Numbered from the stretch's first letter, positions 16,385 through 25,168 are shown. The stretch: 46,646 bases of DNA from Bacteroides intestinalis DSM 17393 (GCF_000172175.1 NZ_ABJL02000003.1:1-46646); one strand, 5' to 3'. Notes: generated by a model from the letters alone, not told the origin. A program made the numbers and translations.

Positions 16385-17237
16385 AGTAGAAGCCATCTTT
16401 GAACAAAAAAAAGATGGCTTATTTGAGGACATCAATATATCATCACAAAAGCCTATTGCTATAATCTTAGGTGGACAACCAGCTTGCGGAAAAAGCACTC
16501 TTATAAATGTTGCAAAGAAAGACCATCCTAACTTAGATTTTCTCACTGTTAATGGTGACCTTTACAGACAGTTTCACCCCAATAAGGAACTAATAAAAGA
16601 CCCTATTAAATACCCCATTGAAACCCAGATTTTTTCTAGCGTTTTTACAGAAAGACTAATAGAAGAAGCCATTAAACGGAAATGCAATATTATTATAGAA
16701 GGAACTATGAGAAATCCAGATGTACCTTTAAAGACAGCACAAAAATTTAAAGATGCAGGATTTAGAGTTGAAGCATATATTATTGCAGCCCCCAAGGAGT
16801 TTACCCAACTAGGACTTTACAACAGGTATCAAGAAGAAGTACTAAGTAAAGGACAAGGACGATTAGCCGATATTGATTCACATAACAAAGCCGTAAATGG
16901 ACTAATGAAATCTGCAAATCAATTATACAGTGATAAGGCTGTAGATAAGATTTCTATCCACACCTACTTAGCGAAAGAAAGAATTAAAGATTTCAATCTA
17001 GTAAATGGTGAATGGAGTTGCAAAAGTATGCCATCTATTTTTATAGATGAAAGTCGTTCAAAACAGATGAAGAATAAAGAAATACTTAACACTAACATTC
17101 AAAGAGGAAAAGAGCTTATTGAATCCGTAACGAATCCTGAAGTAAAAAAAGGAATGAAAGAAGCTCTGTCACAACTTCAATCTTCACTAGAAAAAGTTCA
17201 AAGACAAGAAAAAGGATTAAAAAAAGGTTTCTTCTGA
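16371..17237 (+). CDS. Zeta-toxin-like P-loop kinase
   Basis: The 288-aa protein has Walker A GGQPACGKST at residues 34-43, then VNGDLYRQFHP with the substrate-binding Asp typical of zeta toxins, and IIIEGTMRNPDVPLKTAQKFKDAGF, another zeta hallmark. Zeta toxins phosphorylate UDP-N-acetylglucosamine and block cell wall synthesis. The C-terminal 70 residues are charged coiled coil (GKELIESVTNPEVKKGMKEALSQLQSSLEKVQRQEKG). No canonical epsilon antitoxin is next to it; the 86-aa gene upstream is the candidate. Probable role is plasmid stabilisation. Confidence 0.85.
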   Translation: MQRYEVEAIFEQKKDGLFEDINISSQKPIAIILGGQPACGKSTLINVAKKDHPNLDFLTVNGDLYRQFHPNKELIKDPIKYPIETQIFSSVFTERLIEEAIKRKCNIIIEGTMRNPDVPLKTAQKFKDAGFRVEAYIIAAPKEFTQLGLYNRYQEEVLSKGQGRLADIDSHNKAVNGLMKSANQLYSDKAVDKISIHTYLAKERIKDFNLVNGEWSCKSMPSIFIDESRSKQMKNKEILNTNIQRGKELIESVTNPEVKKGMKEALSQLQSSLEKVQRQEKGLKKGFF

Positions 17238-17244
17238 TTCTTCC

Positions 17245-17279
17245 AAAAAGAGAGGACTGGCTTTTCCAATCCTCTTTTT
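17245..17279. terminator. Bidirectional terminator between convergent genes
   Basis: AAAAAGAGAGGACTGG pairs with CCAATCCTCTTTTT around CTTTT. It serves the zeta-like gene from the left and the M23 peptidase gene from the right. Confidence 0.88.
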
Positions 17280-17283
17280 CTAT

Positions 17284-17949
17284 TTATTTGCGTCTTAACT
17301 CATTATCTATTTGCTGTGAAATTTGTCCTTTAACGGTTCTGATTACCTCATTAATATAATCAAGAATTGGCTTAGGGTCTATAGTTTTATCTTTGTATTC
17401 CATTTGAAAATGTAAGTGTTCTCCTGTGCTGCGCCCGGTACTTCCACTAATGCCTATTGGTTGCCCAGCTTCAACAGCTTGTTTCGCATTTACAAGCACA
17501 CTGTATAAATGCCCATAGATAGAAGTAAAATCACCATGACGCACTTCTACATAATTGCCCAACCCTTTATTTTTTCCTGTTTTTACAACCATTCCCGGCA
17601 TTATCGAATAAACATAGTCGTTGTTGCCTTTAAGGTCTATCCCTCTATGATTTGCTATTTTTCCAGTAAATGGGTCTTTTCTTTTACCATAATGGGAAGT
17701 TATCACCATTGAATCAATGGGCAAAGATAAATACCTTCTTTGCTTCCAGTATGCAAGTCGTTCTGTAGTCAAAGCATCATTGACGACAACAGCCTTTTCT
17801 TTTTCTTCTATCAATTTATTTTCTGTCGTTGCTAATACAGGTTCCGCTTTAGGAATATCCTTTTTCTGTAATACCGTATTAAACTGACAGTAGCCATTCA
17901 CTGAAAAAAACAATGAATAAGTAAAAAACATGATAAATTTATTCTTCAT
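17284..17949 (-). CDS. M23 family metallopeptidase, exported
   Basis: The protein is 221 aa from the ATG giving MKNKFIMFFTYSLFFSVNGYCQ, a signal peptide; nine extra upstream codons are less likely. The LytM/M23 domain (about 85-195) has HRGIDLKG, YGHL and the catalytic GEHLHFQ motif, so the zinc ligands are present. It probably opens peptidoglycan locally for assembly of the transfer channel. It is the only leftward gene between 14.8 and 27.5 kb and is divergent from the DUF4099-like gene, with only 40 bp between starts. Confidence 0.9.
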   Translation of the reverse strand: MKNKFIMFFTYSLFFSVNGYCQFNTVLQKKDIPKAEPVLATTENKLIEEKEKAVVVNDALTTERLAYWKQRRYLSLPIDSMVITSHYGKRKDPFTGKIANHRGIDLKGNNDYVYSIMPGMVVKTGKNKGLGNYVEVRHGDFTSIYGHLYSVLVNAKQAVEAGQPIGISGSTGRSTGEHLHFQMEYKDKTIDPKPILDYINEVIRTVKGQISQQIDNELRRK

Positions 17950-17989
17950 ATTGATATTTTTATTACTTTTGAGCAAAAATATACATTAC

Positions 17990-18709
17990 ATGGATAAAAA
18001 GCAAGCTATTTTTAATGAAAATGATATTCCATATAAAGAATTAGAACTAATAGGAATATCAAAAAAACAGATATGGTCTTTGGATAAGGCAAATATCACA
18101 GCTCTATTATCTGGAAAGAGAACCAGTTTACTAGACCTTTCTTTTCACGATAATAATGGAGAAGAAATAAGTATGAAAGGAAAAATAAGTTTGTACTGGA
18201 AAGATAGCAACAATGCTGGCGTTAAAGTTCATCCAGTCAGACCAGAAATAATGAATGATATAAACCTTAAACCAAAGGAGTTAGAACGACTTCAAGATAA
18301 CGAGATAATAACAAAAACTATTAACAATGAAAAATATCTCGTACAATTAGACCCTGAAACAAACGAATTGCTTAAAACAAAAATCAAAAGTATTTCAATA
18401 CCTTCAAACATAAAAGGTGTTGAGCTGGATAAGCAACAAAAGGAAACTCTAAAATCAGGTAAGGAATTAATTTTGAATGTTGACAAAGAAAAAATTGCCA
18501 TAAGATTAGATTTAAATAATCCAAGAGGAATAAAATTCCTAGACTTCGAGCAGAAACAGAAAATAGCTTATGACCGGCATAACCCACAAATTATAGGAAC
18601 TATTCATACTGATAAAAACAGAAATGAATATATAGAATACATGAAAGGACAAAAAACAACACTTGGAAATGAATCGCAATCTAAAGTAGAACATAAATTC
18701 AAATTATAA
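17990..18709 (+). CDS. DUF4099/DUF3945-like protein
   Basis: The protein is 239 aa from the ATG of MDKKQAIFNENDIPYKELELIGISKKQIWSLD, the usual DUF4099 start. The in-frame upstream extension is hydrophobic and overlaps the divergent gene. The later part, with IKGVELDKQQKETLKSGKELILNVDKE, resembles DUF3945 repeats. Such proteins accompany conjugation genes in many Bacteroidota elements; their function is unknown. It shares the YKEL, LLSGKRT and L(S)GKE motifs with the next gene. Confidence 0.75.
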   Translation: MDKKQAIFNENDIPYKELELIGISKKQIWSLDKANITALLSGKRTSLLDLSFHDNNGEEISMKGKISLYWKDSNNAGVKVHPVRPEIMNDINLKPKELERLQDNEIITKTINNEKYLVQLDPETNELLKTKIKSISIPSNIKGVELDKQQKETLKSGKELILNVDKEKIAIRLDLNNPRGIKFLDFEQKQKIAYDRHNPQIIGTIHTDKNRNEYIEYMKGQKTTLGNESQSKVEHKFKL

Positions 18710-18710
18710 A

Positions 18711-20270
18711 ATGGAAGAAAAGAAAAAATTTGAAGCTTTGCAATATAGTTATGAAAATGCCGGACAATTCCGAGCAATAGCAGCAATTCTTGGATATTCA
18801 GAAGAATATCGGAATGGTGATATTACCTTTTCCAAAGGTAATGAAACATATACTTATCCACTGAATACACTTAAACTTGGCAATTTAGGAGATAATAGAG
18901 AATCTTTATTAGAGCAATCTAAAGAAAGAATAATCAGTTTCTTTGATAAAGAACAAGCTAGCAATAATTTCCAAGAATATAGCCAATATTTACGAGAAAA
19001 CCACAATGTTGCAATTATAAAATGGGATGATATAAAACAAGGTACTAACAAGAATGAAGGATATAAAGACGGATTTACAGTCATTGACCTTGAAAATAAA
19101 ATTGCATATAAAGGAGAAGACCTTTATCGATATGCTTATGAACAAAACCAAACCCTAGATGGTAAAGGTTCATATGTTGATATAGACTGGAACAAGTTTA
19201 ATGAAGTAGGAGTTAAACCGGAAAATTTAAGCCCCGAAGATATTGCAAACATCAAAAATGGGAAAAAAACAGGTATGCTAAATTTTTCCATTGAAGATAC
19301 TCCCGGTAATAGAACACTTCTAGACAATGAAAAAGTGTCTTATAAAACAGAAAATGGAAAACTCCATTTTGAGGGGAAAGCAACAACTCTTAAATATATA
19401 ACAGCCGAGAATACACCTGAAAATAAATCTAAATTAAAAACCAACGAAATTGATTTCAAAGAAGAAGGTAAACGCATCAAAATTGATGGTATCAATGCTA
19501 GAAAACTAGCAATCGCAGCTATTACAGTAGTTTACCCAATCGCTGGGATTGCTATCTTGCTCATTCCTAAACGACAAGAAATAAAAAATGATTTATCCTT
19601 TACTAAGGATGAAATAAAAGCCCTAAAAGCTGATAATGTCGTAGTAAAGACTAATTCAAAAGGAGAAAGAACATTGCACCAACGTGACAAAGATACTAAT
19701 GAGATAGTATCAATAAAAGCAAAAGACATTCATATTCCCCAAAAACTTGGAGGAATAGAGCTTACTCCTATGCAGCAAGAAAATCTCAAAAATGGAAAAG
19801 AAATTACCATTGTAAACGAGGAACTAAACAAAGCTGCAAAAGTAAAACTAGATTTGAATGCCAGAAATGGATTATCAATCAAAGATGCAAATACTATAGA
19901 AATTAAAGCGACTGAAAAGAAAGAACAAACAATAGGGAAAGAAAGATATATATCTGATAAAGAAAGATTAGAGTTTGTAGCCCAAAAAGGAGCTAAAGGG
20001 ATTGATGAAATTTTTAAAGATAAACCCACCGAAATGGCTGCCTTTTTAGAGAAACATAAACTTTCTAAAGATTATGCTTCTTACAAGGAAGTAGAAAAAA
20101 CATATTCCAGCTCTAGGGAAGCTACTAAACAAACTGTCGGAGAACAAATATCTACCCAAATGGATAAAATAGATAGTTCTATTAAAGCAACAGCGAAGCA
20201 AGAAGCATCTATTCTCGGATATGGTAGAACCTACGGAAAAAATAATGATACTCCAACGATGAAACTATAA
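18711..20270 (+). CDS. DUF3945-like repeat protein with a membrane segment
   Basis: This 519-aa protein has an N-terminal domain (1-150), a DUF4099-like middle (VDIDWNKFNEVGVKPENLSPEDIANIKNGKKTGMLNF), a single hydrophobic segment (about 265-285, LAIAAITVVYPIAGIAILLIP) and a DUF3945-like block (LGGIELTPMQQENLKNGKEITIVNE). The C-terminus is charged and helical. It is translationally close to the upstream gene (1-bp gap) and is probably a duplicated and extended relative of it. The role in transfer is unknown. Confidence 0.7.
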   Translation: MEEKKKFEALQYSYENAGQFRAIAAILGYSEEYRNGDITFSKGNETYTYPLNTLKLGNLGDNRESLLEQSKERIISFFDKEQASNNFQEYSQYLRENHNVAIIKWDDIKQGTNKNEGYKDGFTVIDLENKIAYKGEDLYRYAYEQNQTLDGKGSYVDIDWNKFNEVGVKPENLSPEDIANIKNGKKTGMLNFSIEDTPGNRTLLDNEKVSYKTENGKLHFEGKATTLKYITAENTPENKSKLKTNEIDFKEEGKRIKIDGINARKLAIAAITVVYPIAGIAILLIPKRQEIKNDLSFTKDEIKALKADNVVVKTNSKGERTLHQRDKDTNEIVSIKAKDIHIPQKLGGIELTPMQQENLKNGKEITIVNEELNKAAKVKLDLNARNGLSIKDANTIEIKATEKKEQTIGKERYISDKERLEFVAQKGAKGIDEIFKDKPTEMAAFLEKHKLSKDYASYKEVEKTYSSSREATKQTVGEQISTQMDKIDSSIKATAKQEASILGYGRTYGKNNDTPTMKL

Positions 20271-20274
20271 TATT

Positions 20275-21384
20275 ATGCTAACATTTGACGATTATAAGGC
20301 TAAAATATCCATCATTCAAATACTTGAAGATTTAGGATATAAACAAGACATTAGCAAAGGAAAGGTTTCGCCTGTTTTTAAACTGACAGACGGAGCAGGT
20401 AACAAGTTGGATGAAATCATCATCAAGAATCCTCATAGTGTACAAGAACACTACTATGATAGGAATTATAAAGGTGGAGATTTAATTCAGTTCATCAAAA
20501 ATCATATTAACGACTTCCCACAATTCCAACATCAAAATACATTTGTGCGAATCAATATGATTTTAGGACATTACGCAAATGAGCCTTATAGTCCTAAATA
20601 TGAAGCATTCAAAGTTGTAAAAGCAGAAAACAAATCTTTTGACAGAGATAGATATAAAGAATTTCCTACTACACTCGCTGATTTAAGATTTCTCACAAAT
20701 GAAAGAAATATAAATCATCAAGTCGTAGAAAAGTTTCTACCATTTATCACAAGGGTTAAAGACTTACAAGGAAACGGCAATTATTATAATATAGGTTTTC
20801 CCTATATTAATCCAAAAGATAAAGACAACAAAGTAACAAATTACGAATTAAGAAACTATGGATTCAAAGGAATGGCTGCCGGAGGTGATAAAAGTAACTC
20901 GCTTTGGATTGCTGATTTTTGCCCACACCCCCAAATGGCAAAACATATATACTTTGCAGAATCCGCTTTAGATGCTATGAGCTTCTATCAGCTCAATGCT
21001 AACAAAATCAAATTAGAAGAAAGTGTTTTTTGTAGTGTAGGAGGGTACATTTCAGTTAATCAAATAAAAAACACTTTATTGCGATACCCACAAGCTAAAG
21101 TACATACCTGTTTTGATAATGATTTAAACGGTAATTTGTATGACATTAAAGTGTCTGGAATCATTAGTAATACAGAAATGACAATAAAAGAAAATAAAGA
21201 TGATGTGCTGTTTAAAACTAAGGGTAGAGAATTCACTATTAACAAAAATGACGTTTCACTAGAAAGTTTTAGGGAAAAAAGCAAAATAATAGCTCCTATG
21301 ATTTCTCATAAAGCAGAAAAAGCAAAAGATTTCAATGAAATTCTAATGAAACAACATGAACAAAAAAAAAGTATTAAGTTATGA
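20275..21384 (+). CDS. Toprim/DUF3991 protein, TraP-like primase-related
   Basis: The 369-aa protein has an N-terminal region (ISIIQILEDLGYKQD.., YKGGDLIQFIKNH) like CHC2-type primase relatives, then DUF3991 (FLTNERNINHQVVEKFLPFITRV..NIGFPYINP..NYELRNYGFKGMA) and a Toprim fold (HIYFAESALDAMSFYQLN, VHTCFDNDLNG with the acidic metal ligands). The N-terminal zinc Cys are absent. Such proteins are thought to prime or repair transferred single strands. It overlaps the next gene by 4 bp. Confidence 0.85.
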   Translation: MLTFDDYKAKISIIQILEDLGYKQDISKGKVSPVFKLTDGAGNKLDEIIIKNPHSVQEHYYDRNYKGGDLIQFIKNHINDFPQFQHQNTFVRINMILGHYANEPYSPKYEAFKVVKAENKSFDRDRYKEFPTTLADLRFLTNERNINHQVVEKFLPFITRVKDLQGNGNYYNIGFPYINPKDKDNKVTNYELRNYGFKGMAAGGDKSNSLWIADFCPHPQMAKHIYFAESALDAMSFYQLNANKIKLEESVFCSVGGYISVNQIKNTLLRYPQAKVHTCFDNDLNGNLYDIKVSGIISNTEMTIKENKDDVLFKTKGREFTINKNDVSLESFREKSKIIAPMISHKAEKAKDFNEILMKQHEQKKSIKL

Positions 21385-21884
21385 ATGATGGAACAAACAT
21401 AGCTTCTGATGATATTATATTAAAACCTAAATTCCGATATTGGTTAATGAAGAATTTCCTTTTAATCACATTAGCGATTTTCGTATTCATTTTTAGTAAA
21501 TATATAAGAGAACATGAATTATTAAAATTTATCAGTGGAACGATATTAGTATTGTTGATATTTATAATTTTCTACAGATATATTTCAATGTTACTTTGTA
21601 CAAAATGGATTATAACTAGAGAGCAAATAAAAATATATCAAGGAGTGCTTTCAAAAAGGATTAACTACATAGAATTATATCGTGTATATGATTATGAAGA
21701 AAAGCAAAGTTTTATCCAGTCTTTAATAAACAACACCAATATCTACATTTATTCTGGCGATAAATCAACACCAGAACTACTGATGAATGGTCTTAAAGCT
21801 AATAGTGATATAATTCAAACCATCAGAAATAGAGTAGAAGAACAAAAAAAGAAAAAAGGAATATATGAATTTACAAACAGATAA
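21381..21884 (+). CDS. Membrane protein with bacterial PH-like domain
   Basis: The 167-aa protein has two membrane segments (about 24-44 and 50-68) followed by TKWIITREQIKIYQGVLSKRINYIELYRVYDYEEKQSFIQSLINNTNIYIYSGDKSTPELLMNGL. That is the YdbS/YdbT-type bacterial PH domain pattern. The role is unknown. It lies between the Toprim protein and the second TraI-like gene, and its last 20 bp overlap an upstream in-frame extension of that gene. Confidence 0.75.
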   Translation: MNDGTNIASDDIILKPKFRYWLMKNFLLITLAIFVFIFSKYIREHELLKFISGTILVLLIFIIFYRYISMLLCTKWIITREQIKIYQGVLSKRINYIELYRVYDYEEKQSFIQSLINNTNIYIYSGDKSTPELLMNGLKANSDIIQTIRNRVEEQKKKKGIYEFTNR

Positions 21885-21888
21885 TGAT

Positions 21889-22572
21889 ATGAAAAGAGTG
21901 CTTTTATTTTTTTCCCTAATGTTACTGTTAGGCAACATAAAAGGACTAGCACAATCTATTGTCATTGACCCGGTAATGATTGGAACATTGGTTTATTCCC
22001 ATCAGGAGCAACAAGGTGTATTGAAAGACATACAAAGTGAGGAAACAAAAATCCGCAACTTTCAAATTTTAATCCAACAAAAAATGAATCAAATTCAATC
22101 CTTACAGGAGAAGACATACAACTATCTTTCTACAGTTAATGCAGTTGTGAAAAATGGAAAAGATATTATTTATGCTTCAACCTTAGCTAGAGACATAGCT
22201 AAATACCAATCCGAAGCAGCTAAATATGCAGTTGGAGACCCTAAATTATTAACCATAATTGCAAAAACAGAGTATGAGCTTATCAGTCGAAGTGTAGATT
22301 TAATGATATACATAAACAATATAGCATTGCAAGGCGGTGAAAAAAATCTTATGGATAATAAGCAAAGGATAGATTTATGTATTCATGTGGTCAATGAACT
22401 TAGACGAATGCGAGGACTTGCATACGCTGTATGCCGACAAATGAAATCCGCTAAAAGGGCTGGAGTACTAAAAACACTTGTACCCGGACAATTTAAATAT
22501 GTAAATAGTGGGAAACAAAAAGTAGATAATATTTTAAACGGTATTAAATGGATTAGTAAAGGAGGATATTAA
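21889..22572 (+). CDS. TraI-like exported protein, VirB5-type (copy 2)
   Basis: The protein is 227 aa from the ATG of MKRVLLFFSLMLLLG, a signal peptide ending near LAQS; the upstream in-frame ATG adds eight non-signal residues. It is a clear paralogue of the product of 6857-7531: NGKDIIYASTLARDIAKYQ, AVGDPKLL, NLMDNKQRIDL, VNELRRMRGLAYAVCRQMKSAKRAGVLKTL and PGQFKY all align. VirB5-type proteins sit at the pilus tip, so a second version far from the main operon may widen recipient recognition. The first 35 nt match the start of 7533-8189. Confidence 0.75.
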   Translation: MKRVLLFFSLMLLLGNIKGLAQSIVIDPVMIGTLVYSHQEQQGVLKDIQSEETKIRNFQILIQQKMNQIQSLQEKTYNYLSTVNAVVKNGKDIIYASTLARDIAKYQSEAAKYAVGDPKLLTIIAKTEYELISRSVDLMIYINNIALQGGEKNLMDNKQRIDLCIHVVNELRRMRGLAYAVCRQMKSAKRAGVLKTLVPGQFKYVNSGKQKVDNILNGIKWISKGGY

Positions 22573-23409
22573 ATGGATAATGATACAATCAAAGATTTAG
22601 GCTTATGCCCTATTTGCCAGAAAGGACACATAATGAAAGGCAGTTTAGGATATTCCTGTAATTACTTCAAAAACATGAATGACAAATGTACATTTAATAT
22701 TTATCATTCATATTGGGGAAAAGAGATTACAGAAGAAATAGCCAGGCAATTAATAACAACAGGGAAAACAGATATATTTCATGACTTCCATAATAAAAAA
22801 GGAGTTCCTTTTTCTGCATATCTGACTATCGAAAATGGAATCGTTATTCCTTCTTTCGTAAATGAAGTATTAGAAACTCCGTGTCCTGTGTGTGGTAGAG
22901 AAATTGAAATTTTACTAAATGGATATGCTTGTAAAGGGTATTCACAAAAGGACAAGGACAACAACAGAGTTTGTAACCTCTATATACCCAAAACTATTGC
23001 ACAAAGAGAAATACCATTGGAAGCAGCAGAAATACTTGCCAGAGGAAAAAAAACACCGTTTATGACTGGATTTAAATCAAGAGAAGGAAATGATTTTTCT
23101 TCACGGCTGGTTCTAACAGAGAACTTAGATATTTCTTTTGACAATACATTGTGTAAGTGTCCTAAGTGTGGAGGAAACTTATATATAAACAAAAAAGCCT
23201 ATAATTGTTCCAACTATAGAAATGAAGCCATAAAATGTGATTTTGTCATTTGGCGTGAAATGTCAGGACGTTCTATAACTCCCGAAGAAGCAATAGAACT
23301 TTGCGAGAAAAAAGAAACACCTGTGTTAACTGGATTTCATGATAAAAACGGGCAACCGATGGAAAGAAAGCTTGTACTGAACGATGATTTTAAAATAAAA
23401 CTAATATGA
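22573..23409 (+). CDS. Orphan topoisomerase-type zinc-ribbon repeat protein
   Basis: This 278-aa protein is three repeats, each with a four-Cys zinc ribbon (LCPICQKGHI..YSCN, TPCPVCGREI..YACKGY, CKCPKCGGNL..YNCSNY). Each is followed by an alpha/beta module with motifs such as EITEEIARQLITTGKT and SITPEEAIELCEKKETPVLTGFHDKNG. The same tail occurs on Bacteroides element-borne TopB-type topoisomerases, but here no topoisomerase catalytic domain is attached. It may bind ssDNA or help a chromosomal topoisomerase. It starts directly at the stop of the TraI-like gene. Confidence 0.75.
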   Translation: MDNDTIKDLGLCPICQKGHIMKGSLGYSCNYFKNMNDKCTFNIYHSYWGKEITEEIARQLITTGKTDIFHDFHNKKGVPFSAYLTIENGIVIPSFVNEVLETPCPVCGREIEILLNGYACKGYSQKDKDNNRVCNLYIPKTIAQREIPLEAAEILARGKKTPFMTGFKSREGNDFSSRLVLTENLDISFDNTLCKCPKCGGNLYINKKAYNCSNYRNEAIKCDFVIWREMSGRSITPEEAIELCEKKETPVLTGFHDKNGQPMERKLVLNDDFKIKLI

Positions 23410-23759
23410 AAATAGAATTTATAATTTATAGCCATTTTTTTAAAGAGAGAGGAATGAAGGTAAAGGGTGATTGGAATTTTCCGCATCTTCCAAGGATAGG
23501 CGAAGAAATTTCACCTCACATTATAATGTTTCAGAATGAATTTACCTATCAAAATTTATTAGAATATCTAACAGATGAAGCTAAAAGTGATTTTAATAAA
23601 TTCAATGATGGTGAAGATGATTTAGAAGGGAATTTTAAAGCATGGGTATATGATGTTATCTGTGAGGTCAATATAGTTGAATCAATACATTATAGACCAG
23701 ATACAGAAGACTATACCCAAATTATTCCTGAAATTTGTTTAAGTGATTTAAGTAATTAA
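23406..23759 (+). CDS. Small protein, unknown, related to the 24040 gene
   Basis: The 117-aa protein overlaps the previous gene by 4 bp. The HLPRIGEEIS start of its middle part and the VICEVNIVESIHYR strand match PVVPRVGEKI and FTNIEEVAYNA of the 90-aa protein encoded after HU. It is probably a small beta-rich domain, duplicated around the HU gene. No family recognised. Confidence 0.65.
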   Translation: MKIEFIIYSHFFKERGMKVKGDWNFPHLPRIGEEISPHIIMFQNEFTYQNLLEYLTDEAKSDFNKFNDGEDDLEGNFKAWVYDVICEVNIVESIHYRPDTEDYTQIIPEICLSDLSN

Positions 23760-23770
23760 ATATTATTGAT

Positions 23771-24049
23771 ATGCAAATGAATAAGACTGATTTAATCAAA
23801 ATGGTTGCTGAAAAGGCAAATAAACCAACAAAAGAAGTAGCAGAAATAATTGATAGTTTTTTCAAAGAATTATCTCAAAATCTAAGAGAAAAAGATGTTT
23901 CTATAAAAGATTTTGGTACTTTCAAAAAGATTATTCAGCCAGCTCGGATAGCTAGAAATCCGGCAACTGGAGAACCTGTAGAAGTTCCAGAAAAGGAAGT
24001 TGTTAAATTTAAGCCGTCCAAAAATATACTAAACATGAAATGGCTATGA
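23771..24049 (+). CDS. HU/IHF family DNA-binding protein
   Basis: The 92-aa protein has the full HU fold: MNKTDLIKMVAEKANKPTKEVAEIIDSFF, VSIKDFGTFKKI, the DNA-inserting arm with ARIARNPATGEPVEVPEKEVVKFKPSK, and a short C-terminus. The conserved RNPATGE proline segment is intact. A plasmid HU may help oriT or iteron DNA bending or replace host HU after transfer. It overlaps the next gene by 10 bp. Confidence 0.92.
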   Translation: MQMNKTDLIKMVAEKANKPTKEVAEIIDSFFKELSQNLREKDVSIKDFGTFKKIIQPARIARNPATGEPVEVPEKEVVKFKPSKNILNMKWL

Positions 24050-24312
24050 TAGAAATAAACATCCATATTCCTATAGATGGTGTGAACAATATTTCTATAC
24101 CAATCCAATTACCTGTAGTTCCAAGGGTTGGAGAAAAGATTTATCTATCTGACAAACAAATAAATAATTTGATAAGTCTATTAGAAGAAGAATATTACCA
24201 CAATCCACAAACAGAAGAATGGAAAGAATCAATAAGACGGTTCACCAATATTGAGGAAGTAGCATATAATGCTGCAAATGGAACGATACACATTGAATTA
24301 TCAACTATTTAA
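24040..24312 (+). CDS. Small protein, unknown, paralogue of the 23406 gene
   Basis: This 90-aa protein starts inside the HU gene. It shares the P(V/R)(V/I)GE(K/E)I strand-turn and C-terminal VAYNAANGTIHIEL strand pattern with the 117-aa protein upstream. Probably beta-rich and soluble. No function can be assigned. Confidence 0.6.
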   Translation: MAMIEINIHIPIDGVNNISIPIQLPVVPRVGEKIYLSDKQINNLISLLEEEYYHNPQTEEWKESIRRFTNIEEVAYNAANGTIHIELSTI

Positions 24313-24322
24313 AAGAAACAAT

Positions 24323-24766
24323 ATGAAAAAGTATTTATCATTAGTAATGATTGGTTTAAGCCTTATGTTGTCTGGATGCAATAAAGACGATAACAACGAC
24401 CCTGATACTCCACCTACAGGAGATACAGGAAAAGTACGTTATGAAGCTACCGTAAGCGACCCAGAAAATTTCAAACTTCTAATACATTATACAGTAGGAG
24501 TAGATATTTCTTCCGAAGCTCCCGAAGAAGCTGCCAAAGAAACTATTGTAGAAAGTCCATTCACATTTGAGCAAGAAGCCAAACAAGGAACATATTTATG
24601 GCTATCTGCCTACCCTATACCTAAAGATGAAGAAAACCTTGAAAATTTACAGCTACCTAAGACAGTCGAAGTAAAAATTTTTATTGATGATAAGCTGCAT
24701 AAGTCTAACAGTGGTGAAAATTATGCAATGGTTCAACATATATTCGGACAGGAAAATTACCAGTAG
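24323..24766 (+). CDS. Small lipoprotein
   Basis: The protein is 147 aa from the ATG of MKKYLSLVMIGLSLMLSGCNKDDN, a textbook lipobox (LSGC, Cys19); the longer in-frame version lacks a start context. An acidic, Pro-rich linker leads to a small beta domain (VRYEATVSDPENFKLLIHYTVGVD..TVEVKIFIDDKLHKS). The pattern resembles small Ig-like Bacteroidota lipoproteins. Its stop codon lies 4 bp before repeat copy D. Confidence 0.75.
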   Translation: MKKYLSLVMIGLSLMLSGCNKDDNNDPDTPPTGDTGKVRYEATVSDPENFKLLIHYTVGVDISSEAPEEAAKETIVESPFTFEQEAKQGTYLWLSAYPIPKDEENLENLQLPKTVEVKIFIDDKLHKSNSGENYAMVQHIFGQENYQ

Positions 24767-24769
24767 AAT

Positions 24770-24875
24770 TGATACCTTTTCTGCCTGCACTGGAGAGAAA
24801 CCGGGAAGGTATTTGATACCGTACTTTTCCGGGTTCTGCCCGGCATGGACGATAAGAGAACATTATTATGATACC
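24770..24875 (-). repeat. GGTATCA-unit repeat, copy D (two units)
   Basis: The segment is bounded at both ends by TGATACC, with one internal copy at 24814. It therefore contains exactly the 44-bp and 55-bp units found at 94-144 and 39-100 of copy A, and homology stops at both outer heptamers or a few T residues beyond. Confidence 0.85.
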
Positions 24876-24890
24876 AAAAAATAAAAACCA

Positions 24891-24925
24891 ATACCACTCT
24901 CACTGCATAAAAGAGTGATATTTTC
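24891..24925 (+). terminator. Possible weak terminator or attenuator
   Basis: ATACCACTCT pairs imperfectly with AGAGTGATAT, followed by TTTT. It could limit read-through into the coupling-protein genes. Confidence 0.45.
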
Positions 24926-24940
24926 ATTTGAATTAATAAA

Positions 24941-25165
24941 ATGAAAGACCAAAAAAGATTATTACACAAGTGCCTATTAGAAGACATTCCAGCTTTTGTA
25001 ATATGCGGAACAGATATTTGTTCCGTCCAAGCAATGGAAGCATATTACCAGATAGCAGTAGAAAAAGGTTGCAATAGCAATTTTTTAGAAGACTTGAAAT
25101 TAGCTATAGAAGATTTCAAGGCTTTTCAATGTGAGGAACCTGAAAAAGTTAAAATACCCGATTAA
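24941..25165 (+). CDS. Small protein preceding the coupling protein
   Basis: The 74-aa protein contains IPAFVICGTDICSVQAMEAYYQIAVEKGCNSNFLEDLKLAIEDFKAFQ. The pattern of a short beta strand, then two helices, resembles small proteins encoded beside conjugation genes in Bacteroidota elements, but I cannot name a family with confidence. It lies 3 bp before the coupling-protein gene, which suggests co-translation. Confidence 0.65.
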   Translation: MKDQKRLLHKCLLEDIPAFVICGTDICSVQAMEAYYQIAVEKGCNSNFLEDLKLAIEDFKAFQCEEPEKVKIPD

Positions 25166-25168
25166 ATC

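Noticed and set aside
18384..18587. Leftward short frames opposite the DUF4099/DUF3945-like genes
   Set aside because: They are antisense to well-supported genes, without signals or family similarity.
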